Shown: positions 25,447 to 32,096 of the stretch, one piece after another
Layout: each line of letters opens with the position of its first letter
Position numbering within the stretch: the stretch's first letter is position 1
Assembly: GCA_947626195.1 (NCBI GenBank)
Contig: CANQRF010000018.1
Span: forward strand, 1 to 32,911
Length of the DNA: 32,911 bases
From: an uncultured Eggerthellaceae bacterium
Lineage (GTDB): Bacteria; Actinomycetota; Coriobacteriia; Coriobacteriales; Eggerthellaceae
Reading direction: 5' to 3'
Notes under the pieces: model-generated
What the model was told of the DNA's origin: nothing
What the model saw: the letters and a program-made list of their open reading frames with translations, nothing else
Database searches by the model: none
Translations under genes and position numbers: made by a program

Positions 25447-26652
25447 ATGGCAAATTGTCTCGTTGCCCAATCCGGCGGTCCGACCGCAGTCATCAACGCC
25501 TCGCTTGCAGGCGTCATCAGAGCGAATCAGCTCAACCCCGTCTACGACCATGTGTACGGCGGCATTCACGGAATAGAGGGCGTGCTCGACGACAAGCTCT
25601 ACGACCTCACGCATCTTTCCGGACGCGAGGTGGAGATACTCAAGCAGACCCCGTCCTCGGCGCTGGGCACCTGCCGTTATAAGCTCAAGCGCGGCAACGA
25701 CACCGACTTCAACAAGCTCGTCTCCATCATGGAGAAACACAATATCGAGACGATGTTCTACATCGGCGGAAACGATTCGATGGATACGGTGGACGCCCTT
25801 TCCGAATGGGCGGCCGCGCACGGCGCCCCGCAGCGCTTCGTCGGCATCCCGAAGACCGTCGACAACGACCTCGTGCCCGTCGACCACTGCCCCGGCTTCC
25901 CCTCAGCGGCGAAATTCGCCTGCAAGGTCGTCCACGCCACGCGCCTCGACTACGACGCCTACACGCGCCCCGAGGTGTTCGTGCTCGAGACGATGGGGCG
26001 CGACGCCGGCTGGCTCGCCGCGAGCTGCTGCACCACGGGCGACGTCGACCTGCTGCTGCTTCCCGAGGTCGCCTTCGACAAGGAGCTCTTCCTTTCGCAG
26101 GTGGAGAAGAAGATGGCCGAGACCGGCGAATGCTACATCGTCGTCTCCGAGGGCGCACGCTATGCTGACGGCAGCTACCTCTCCGCTGGCGAGACCGCCC
26201 ATGACGGATTCGCGCACGCCGTCTTGGGCGGGGCCGCCCAAACGCTGAAGCAGATGATCGTGGATGCGGGAATCGCTCCGCGCGGCGTGGTGCAGGATCT
26301 TTCGCGCGCCGCACGCTCAAGCAACTTCGCCCAGAGCCTCGTCGATGTCACCGAAGCCTATGAGCTGGGACTTTCCGCCCACATGCGCAGCGCCGACCCC
26401 GCGTTCACGGGACAAGTGGTGGGTGTTCGCCGCGAGACGATCGGCGGCCAATACAACGCGCTCTACTTCGCCGGACCGGCAAGCGAGTTCGCCAACTACG
26501 TGAAGCAGTTCCCCGAGGACTGGATCTTGCCCGACTATCAAGGCATCACGCACGAGGCGATCGACTACTTCGCGCCGCTCATCGAAGGTGAGCCGAAGCT
26601 CGTCTACGAAAACGGCATCCCCGCAACGATTAAACCTTTTAACAAGCGGTAA
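25447..26652 (+). CDS. pfp: 6-phosphofructokinase, diphosphate(PPi)-dependent type
   Basis: Phosphorylates fructose 6-phosphate; PPi use is predicted. The phosphoryl-donor motif is GGNDS (107-111), where ATP enzymes have GGDGS; the Asp in the fourth position (D110) is the known PPi-type marker. The active site is PKTVDND (135-141), with K136 and D139. The N-terminal SGGPTAVINASLAGVI and the late YNALYFAG region fit the long-form group III/PFP family, 401 residues. GGGAGGAG lies about 5 nt before the ATG. It is transcribed divergently from the recJ-recQ gene and ends at a strong terminator. Confidence 0.92.
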   Translation: MANCLVAQSGGPTAVINASLAGVIRANQLNPVYDHVYGGIHGIEGVLDDKLYDLTHLSGREVEILKQTPSSALGTCRYKLKRGNDTDFNKLVSIMEKHNIETMFYIGGNDSMDTVDALSEWAAAHGAPQRFVGIPKTVDNDLVPVDHCPGFPSAAKFACKVVHATRLDYDAYTRPEVFVLETMGRDAGWLAASCCTTGDVDLLLLPEVAFDKELFLSQVEKKMAETGECYIVVSEGARYADGSYLSAGETAHDGFAHAVLGGAAQTLKQMIVDAGIAPRGVVQDLSRAARSSNFAQSLVDVTEAYELGLSAHMRSADPAFTGQVVGVRRETIGGQYNALYFAGPASEFANYVKQFPEDWILPDYQGITHEAIDYFAPLIEGEPKLVYENGIPATIKPFNKR

Positions 26653-26673
26653 TTTTGTTCCGCTGTTCTGACG

Positions 26674-26712
26674 AACGCCCCCTTATCCCGCTCGGGTGAG
26701 GGGGCGTTTTCT
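26674..26712. terminator. Bidirectional terminator between pfp and the LRR protein gene
   Basis: AACGCCCCCT and AGGGGGCGTT pair around an inner CCCG/CGGG stem, followed on the plus strand by TTTTC and on the minus strand by an A/T-poor but usable tract. It sits between the convergent stop codons of pfp (26652) and the minus-strand gene (26717). Confidence 0.85.
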
Positions 26713-26716
26713 TGAA

Positions 26717-29164
26717 TTACCTTTCGAGCATGTTGATGATTTGCTGGATGCGCTGCTTGGTGAGCTCGGCGCCGGTTGAAGCGCCGGCGAAAGACGCGTG
26801 GATGCCTTGCTCCGCCTCCCCCATGGCCGCATCGATTGCCTCTTGGCGGCTTTCCTCCCAAGCGGTCTGATCGGCAAGGAAAGCCTCAAGCGTTTGCTCG
26901 GATGAAACCGCCGTGATACCGGAGATCAAGTCGTCGAGCATCACGTTGAGATTGTCGTAGAACTCCATCATGGCGAGGGTCTTTTCCTGCTCGCTGCCCT
27001 GCGTGAGGCTCCCCGACTCTTCATTCGATTTAAGGAAGCCATCGAACCAATCCTGCCAATTCGCGGCCGTCGCCGTGCTGACAAGCCCGGGGATCGCGCC
27101 TTCCTGTGGCTCGTCAGGGAGCATATCGCCCTCTTCGCCTTGTATCGGCTGCTGCTCTTGCTCAGGTGCGGGCGGCAGTATAAGCGGATATGTCTTCTCA
27201 ATCCACCCGTCCACATCGTGCCACACCCACTTCGCCAACGACGAGGTGTTTTGACGATAGAGGGTCTTTCCCGAACACACCGTGGCCTCAATTCCGGTCG
27301 TTGACCACAACGCCTTCAGCACAGGATCCGCCTCGAGGAAAACGGCGTCGAGCGAATAACTCGGCAAATCGGTGGACGAATGGAGCGGCCCCGACCACAC
27401 CGCGTAGCTGAAGCTCGCCATCTCATCAATCGGCCCGCCGCCGACCAGCACATAGCTGGGCAGGTAGGGCTTGAGGTTCTTGTACCACACGGGGCCGACG
27501 TGTTTCACATAGGACATCTCCATGGTAACGGAAAGCGTCGGCGGAAGCTCGGGCCCTCCCAGCTGAGCAGACACAATGTAGCCGTTCATGTCGCAAACAT
27601 ACGAGCTGAAGCCGTTTGTCTGCATAGGCAAGCCGTCTTCATCGAAGGTGGTGGAGAAGGCAACCGACGATGCAGCATCCGCGACGCTTATCGAGAGCTC
27701 AAACGACGCGGCGTCGAAGGTCGTCACAGAATCTCCGGCGGGTCCTTTGCTCTCAATTTGCGCGAGTCGATAGTCGCTATAAGAGAAAGACGAGGTCAAA
27801 TCGACGGGAGCTTCCGATTCAGTGCCAAACGCGGAGTTTTCGCTGATCGTCTCGCGCACCCCTATGGGATAGACGCTTGTCAGGCTTGAAGCCGTTTCGG
27901 CTGAGGCGTTGTCAGAAGCAGTGTTGTCTGGTGCAGTATTGTCAGAACCGCTCGCCACGTTCGTGCCGTCAGCCGAATCAGCAGCCTCATTCGCGCTGTT
28001 CCCCTCAGCAGTGGTTTCGGCCTTTCCGGCGCTGCCTTCGTAGGCAAAGTCCAACGTGGCACGATAGGCGCTTGTCCCACGCCCCGCAATCGGTGAGGCG
28101 AGGCTCGCACGTTCAAGCAGGCCGTCCGCGCGAAACGTCAGATTCGACACCATGTCGGCATCTTCAATATCTTCTCCAGCAAAGACGCGCGACATACCGC
28201 TCACCGCGCCATCCTCTGTCTGCCAAGTATAGGTGCGGTCGAAGCGCCCGATCCCCGGGTCGTCCTCACCGGCTGCGCTGTCCGTCGCGGCGCCGGCGGA
28301 GCTTCCACTCACGAGGCTCTGCGCGAGCCGCCCCTCTTCATCGTAGTAGTAGCTGCGATTGCCCGCCTGATAGAGCCGCCCGAAACCATCGTAGTTGAGG
28401 GAAAGCTCCGCTGAGTTTGAGTGGCCCGAAATGCTCGCGGTTTCCTCCACGGTCACGGGGAGCTCCTCGCAGAACATCCCCGCATTCTCGAGTCCGGAAA
28501 TCTGCACCGTCGGGTCGCAAAACAGGCTTTGCAGCTTTGTGTTCGCCGAGATGTCGAGTTCGAGGATTTCGTTATCGCGGCAATCGACGAACTCGAGATA
28601 GGGGAACTGCCCGAGATTAAGCCAAGTCACGCCGACGCCGACACACTCAAGGCTTCTGAGGTTCGGGAAATACTCAATACCCGAAAGACTCTGAACGGTG
28701 CTGATCGCACTGCCAGAGCCGCCCCCATCGCCCTCACCGGCTGCTTCTTCTCCGTCACCTTCGCCATCAGAGCTGTCGACAGAGCCATCGCCGCTTTCGG
28801 CACCACCTTCGTCCGCCGAAAGCCCAGCCGCCTCCGCCCCAACCGAAGCGCCAACGACGTAAAGGGGACCCTGCTCGGGACTAGTGGCAAGAATCTCGGG
28901 CGTGGCTTCTTTTTCCGCCGGATTGCTGAACGAGATCGCCGTGACTGCGTCCTTTTCCGAAAAATCGATGACGCCGTCGTGGTTCACATCGATGTACTCG
29001 GAAACGAAAGCGCGGAACCCATCGTCGGGAAACGCCTGCTCGTTCACGAAGACAAGTCCGAAAAAGGTGGGGAGAAACGCACGCGCGATAAAGAATCCGG
29101 CAATTGCGACGACGATTGCCGCCACCAAACACCCTGCAACGATGGTTATTGCCCTTTTTCGCAT
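26717..29164 (-). CDS. Membrane-anchored EF-hand/leucine-rich-repeat surface protein, large, unknown function
   Basis: From the ATG at 29164 (GGGGAGGG upstream) the product is 815 residues. A basic start and one membrane segment (about 5-30) act as an uncleaved anchor. Then comes FPDDGFRAFVSEYIDVNHDG, an EF-hand/dockerin-like calcium loop (DVNHDGVIDFSE, 59-70), followed by leucine-rich repeats of the internalin-like sort (LSGIEYFPNLRSLECVGVGV, LELDISANTKLQSLFC, about 157-222). In known LRR proteins of this kind the two are contiguous; here about 75 residues of acidic Asp/Gly/Glu-rich sequence intervene. The rest holds YDEEGRLAQ-like YD-type pieces, a long Ser/Asn/Asp-rich linker, a beta-rich part and a charged helical tail. 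Role in adhesion or host contact is inferred. The frame is open to 29248, but those residues lack a ribosome site. Confidence 0.82.
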   Translation of the reverse strand: MRKRAITIVAGCLVAAIVVAIAGFFIARAFLPTFFGLVFVNEQAFPDDGFRAFVSEYIDVNHDGVIDFSEKDAVTAISFSNPAEKEATPEILATSPEQGPLYVVGASVGAEAAGLSADEGGAESGDGSVDSSDGEGDGEEAAGEGDGGGSGSAISTVQSLSGIEYFPNLRSLECVGVGVTWLNLGQFPYLEFVDCRDNEILELDISANTKLQSLFCDPTVQISGLENAGMFCEELPVTVEETASISGHSNSAELSLNYDGFGRLYQAGNRSYYYDEEGRLAQSLVSGSSAGAATDSAAGEDDPGIGRFDRTYTWQTEDGAVSGMSRVFAGEDIEDADMVSNLTFRADGLLERASLASPIAGRGTSAYRATLDFAYEGSAGKAETTAEGNSANEAADSADGTNVASGSDNTAPDNTASDNASAETASSLTSVYPIGVRETISENSAFGTESEAPVDLTSSFSYSDYRLAQIESKGPAGDSVTTFDAASFELSISVADAASSVAFSTTFDEDGLPMQTNGFSSYVCDMNGYIVSAQLGGPELPPTLSVTMEMSYVKHVGPVWYKNLKPYLPSYVLVGGGPIDEMASFSYAVWSGPLHSSTDLPSYSLDAVFLEADPVLKALWSTTGIEATVCSGKTLYRQNTSSLAKWVWHDVDGWIEKTYPLILPPAPEQEQQPIQGEEGDMLPDEPQEGAIPGLVSTATAANWQDWFDGFLKSNEESGSLTQGSEQEKTLAMMEFYDNLNVMLDDLISGITAVSSEQTLEAFLADQTAWEESRQEAIDAAMGEAEQGIHASFAGASTGAELTKQRIQQIINMLER

Positions 29165-29185
29165 GACCCTCCCCGCAATGCAAAG

Positions 29186-29205
29186 CATGCCGCATAAGCG
29201 GCATG
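29186..29205. promoter_or_regulatory. Perfect 20-bp palindrome upstream of the LRR protein gene
   Basis: CATGCCGCATAAGCGGCATG has 8-bp perfect arms around ATAA, 22 bp upstream of the start codon on the minus strand. It may be an operator or a 5' UTR hairpin. A second short hairpin (GCAGG/CCTGC) lies at about 29224-29241. The remaining divergent gap to 29454 shows no convincing promoter hexamers or RNA gene. Confidence 0.45.
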
Positions 29206-29454
29206 TGGACTTTTCGATCGGGCTGGCAGGACTTCTTGCCTGCGGCATTTGCGCAGACGCCTAAGACTTTCCACCCCACGTGTAGCTTCGCTCATCGCAC
29301 CTGAATATGCTACCTGATGAACCCTCATTTGTCATTACGCAAACCGCGCGAGCAGTTGCGGCAATTTCAAGCAATTTGCGGGGGTGTCCTATACCACGAC
29401 CATCCGTGCCGTCGCGGAGGGGATATGCTTCCGTCAGTCACGAGAGATTGCTAG

Positions 29455-30033
29455 GTGAAGATGACATATGGGAACAAGGAACTGACCAATGAAGCGATGA
29501 ATGAGCGGCTTGCGGACGGCGCGCTGCTCGGCGAACTGCTTGCAGGCGACGCGCTCTTCGCAGACGGCGAACCGTTTGCGGGCGGCAAGTTACTGGCGGA
29601 CAACAGGCTCACCCGCTTCAAGAACGACCATCTGGTGGAGGTATTTCGCATCTGGGATTGCTACGCGCAGGATTGGATCGCCAACTCGCCCACCCTCTTG
29701 CGATTTGAATCGGATGATGCGGTGGTGCACGTGGACACTGACGGTGCGATTGATGTGATAGTGGGGCCCGTGGACACCATGAGCGCCATCACCTTTGACG
29801 CAGAGGGCAGCACCGCCCTTGATGCAGCGGGCAACATCGCAGTGAATGAGGGGAGTGCAGCGAACACGGCGAAAAGCGCCATCGCAGGGGGTGCCACAGC
29901 ACTAGCTACTTTGGAAGCCCCAGAAGACGTTTGCCTTTGTTGGCTGCGAGTTAATGACAGCAAAGCGCCCTTCTGCCACACTAATAGCTGGTCGCAAGCG
30001 GCAGCAGAAAGCAAAGCGCCTCGGAAAGGATGA
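29455..30033 (+). CDS. Hypothetical protein, unknown function
   Basis: I do not recognise this protein. It is 192 residues from a GTG at 29455 (or 190 from the ATG at 29461, which has AGGTG very close upstream). The middle part looks like normal globular protein (FKNDHLVEVFRIWDCYAQDW, LRFESDDAVVHVDTDGAIDV); the last third is Ala/Thr-rich and ends with CLCW and a basic tail. There is no signal peptide, membrane segment or catalytic motif. It ends 4 bp before the yccF-like start codon, so the two are probably co-transcribed and perhaps related in role. Coding status is likely but not certain. Confidence 0.6.
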   Translation: MKMTYGNKELTNEAMNERLADGALLGELLAGDALFADGEPFAGGKLLADNRLTRFKNDHLVEVFRIWDCYAQDWIANSPTLLRFESDDAVVHVDTDGAIDVIVGPVDTMSAITFDAEGSTALDAAGNIAVNEGSAANTAKSAIAGGATALATLEAPEDVCLCWLRVNDSKAPFCHTNSWSQAAAESKAPRKG

Positions 30034-30037
30034 TCAC

Positions 30038-30418
30038 ATGAGCAGCAGCTCGAGCGGCGTAAACATTATTTGCAACATCGTTTGGATTTTGCTCGGCGGC
30101 ATATGGACGGCACTTGCGTGGGCGATTTCCGGCATCGTTTTCTACGTGACGATCGTCGGCATTCCGCTTGGCAGGCAATCGTTCAAAATGGCGGCGCTGA
30201 CGCTTGCGCCGTTCGGCAAAACCATCACCTACGGCGGTGGCGCACCCTCGTTTATCGCCAACGTGTTTTGGGTGGTGCTTATCGGCATCTGGGAAGCGGC
30301 ATACTATGCCGTCGCGGGCCTGCTGTTTTGCATCACCGTGATCGGCATCCCCTTTGGGCTGCAGCTCTTCAAGATGGCGAAGCTGTCTCTCCTCCCCTTC
30401 GGCGCCACTGTGGGCTAA
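30038..30418 (+). CDS. YccF domain membrane protein
   Basis: Small integral membrane protein of 126 residues with two copies of the YccF repeat: NIVWILLGGIWTALAWAISG ... TIVGIPLGRQSFKMAALTLAPFGK, and NVFWVVLIGIWEAAYYAVAG ... TVIGIPFGLQLFKMAKLSLLPFGA. Each repeat has hydrophobic segments followed by a conserved GIP-G-Q-FKMA-L-L-PFG motif. The cellular function of the family is not known. Start at the ATG 30038, with AAGGA 7 nt upstream; the frame is open further upstream inside the preceding gene but there it is not translated-looking. Its stop overlaps the tail of the convergent DUF3800 fragment by 4 bp. Confidence 0.88.
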   Translation: MSSSSSGVNIICNIVWILLGGIWTALAWAISGIVFYVTIVGIPLGRQSFKMAALTLAPFGKTITYGGGAPSFIANVFWVVLIGIWEAAYYAVAGLLFCITVIGIPFGLQLFKMAKLSLLPFGATVG

Positions 30419-30780
30419 CGCCTTTTGTTTGTCCCTATTCCGCCATCATGGTTCAACGGCCTAAGCAGAAGCGGCTTGTGCACTTTGGCACTGTAGGCTT
30501 TGCAGTCGTTACTATACTCACTAATACGCGAATAAACGCCCTTACGCACTGTTTTAACGTCCTCATTTGCATGGAACCGTTCAACATCTAAACCTTCTTC
30601 GATGCAGTCATACTTAAAGGTCAGAAGCGACATTGCGGTATCGAAGGGCCTATGCATGGAAACACCGGTTACAATGAACCATTCAGTACCTGTCTCAGAG
30701 AAGTCAAGATTGCCCGATTCATCAATGTATAGATAAAGAACGATTTCTTTCGTATTTTTACCCTCGAGCGTGCCATGCAT
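30415..30780 (-). pseudogene. Truncated DUF3800 domain protein
   Basis: The N-terminus has the DUF3800 hallmark YLYIDESGNLDF (D20, E21) followed by WFIVTGVSM, a putative metal-dependent nuclease-like fold often found with phage and defence genes. Family members are usually about 200-280 residues; this frame stops at 121, and the final 20 or so residues (PLLLRPLNHDGGIGTNKRR) do not look like the family. The missing part is replaced by the end of the yccF-like gene, so the 3' half was probably lost by deletion or rearrangement. No ribosome site precedes the ATG at 30780. It lies 145 bp from the old end of the CRISPR array. Confidence 0.65.
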
Positions 30781-30924
30781 ATAAAAAACGAAGAATCAAC
30801 GCGTAAGCGCCTAGGCAGCATCAGGCAGGTATGTTATAGCAGAAGAAAGCCTGCCCCTTCTGCATCACCAGAGCACAGAACATTTAACAGCAAACCACAG
30901 AATTAGCATTCGTGAATCATGTTT

Positions 30925-31762
30925 AGCGCAACTAGCGCCCCCCTTGCGTGGAGCGACGCATCATCGAAGGCAGAATCCCAGCAGACAAGGTATTTCAACC
31001 CGCGCTCCCCATGCGGGGAGCGACACTTCCGCCTGATCGTCCTTCCCGGCACAACCGAGATTTCAACCCGCGCTCCCCTTGCGGGGAGCGACTTGGCACG
31101 CGGCCAATACGGCATGCTCGACAACCTATTTCAACCCGCGCTCCCCTTGCGGGAAGCGACCGTCGTGGGTGCATTTCGGGTCTTGGCTGTGCGTATTTCA
31201 ACCCGCGCTCCCCTTGCGGGGAGCGACAGAGATGCGTTTTGGTCGAGCATACTTATGTCAAATTTCAACCCGCGCCCCCCTTGCGGGGAGCGACCGCGAG
31301 CACCTGAAGACGAAGCTCTGGCAGTTAATTTCAACCCGCGCTCCCCATGCGGGGAGCGACGCATCGACCTGATCGTCACCTCGATACCGTTCTCATTTCA
31401 ACCCGCGCTCCCCTTGCGGGGAGCGACGCTCTATGTCGCGAATACGCAGATCGTCAATACCGATTTCAACCCGCGCTCCCCATGCGGGGAGCGACGGCAA
31501 CTGCCACCACTTGGTTTTCCGCATGGATATTTCAACCCGCGCTCCCCATGCGGGGAGCGACCGCGCCCGTTGCGTTCGATGCGCCCGTGATGGAATTTCA
31601 ACCCGCGCTCCCCATGCGGGGAGCGAACTAAACGAATAGCGCGAAAACAGGGCACAGGACAATTTCAACCCGCGCTCCCCATGCGGGGAGCGACTTCGAC
31701 GTGTCGGCAGCCAGCATACCGGCTGACCCATTTCAACCCGCGCTCCCCATGCGGGGAGCGAC
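30925..31762 (-). CRISPR. CRISPR array, type I-C-like repeat, 12 intact plus 1 degenerate repeat, 12 spacers
   Basis: Repeats are 33 nt and begin ATTTCAACCCGCGCTCCCC on the plus strand, ending GGGGAGCGAC; the arms CGCTCCCC/GGGGAGCG form an 8-bp stem. Starts: 30992, 31060, 31128, 31195, 31262, 31328, 31395, 31463, 31529, 31595, 31662, 31730. Spacers are 33-35 nt. Read on the minus strand each repeat ends in GGGTTGAAAT, like the ATTGAAAY handle of type I-C repeats, so the array is transcribed leftward. The unit at 30925-30957 matches at about 26 of 33 positions and is the decayed trailer repeat. Loop variants: TTGC in most left repeats, ATGC in all five right-hand ones. Single changes occur at 31128 (GGGAAG) and at the last base of the 31595 repeat. 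No cas genes are in view; type I-C is from repeat form only. Confidence 0.97.
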
Positions 31763-31840
31763 AACACCGCTTGAATATTGCCAAAAACATAAAAATCCTC
31801 CTCGTATATTCTTTCTGCCACTGTTTTTGGGTGTGGCACC
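31763..31840 (-). promoter_or_regulatory. Probable CRISPR leader
   Basis: This A/T-richer stretch abuts the right-hand repeat, on the side opposite the degenerate repeat and on the side where the repeats are most uniform, as expected for a leader. It holds a 9-bp inverted repeat, CCAAAAACA (31781-31789) and TGTTTTTGG (31822-31830), and a TATAC-like -10 candidate on the minus strand near 31804-31809. The leader's far end cannot be set; the IS110-type element lies beyond it. Confidence 0.6.
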
Positions 31841-31899
31841 CACCGCTTCCAACGCAGCGGCAGCGTCTCTTTACCTCAAGCATCGAATATGGGATAAAG

Positions 31900-32096
31900 G
31901 ACGCACCATGGGCGGAGGGCGCAGTTTCACTCCTAGAGTACGGCTCTGTCGCAAAGGATTGCGCCTCCGGCCCGCGGCTTGACGCGAATAGGGCTGGATG
32001 ACCGCAGGGGTCGCATTTCCAACGAGGCTGCGTGCCGCGGGCACGGGAGGAGGACCTTCGCCCCATGCCCCGTATCCGAGCGAAGGGAGATGCGCC
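31900..32096 (+). ncRNA. Candidate IS110 bridge (seek) RNA region upstream of the transposase
   Basis: IS110 elements encode a structured guide RNA in the noncoding end beside the transposase gene (established for IS621 and relatives). Here the 5' flank holds three hairpins in about 100 nt: CGCAA/TTGCG (31951-31964), GACC/GGTC (32001-32013) and CGTGCC/GGCACG (32032-32046), with G/C-rich linkers. Left boundary and loop guides cannot be fixed from one copy. No protein-like ORF explains this stretch. Confidence 0.4.

Noticed and set aside
31393-31839. Minus-strand open frame through the CRISPR array and leader, beginning with protein-like text (KTVAERIYEEDFYVF)
   Set aside because: It runs through repeats and gives the repeated RSPHGERGLK/SLPAWGARVE pattern; this is a by-product of open repeat frames, and no homology to a Cas protein is visible.
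31940-31965. GGCTCTGTCGCAAA resembling terminal repeats of IS6/IS982-type elements
   Set aside because: No matching inverted copy is seen, and the adjacent transposase is clearly IS110 type; resemblance is short and may be chance.
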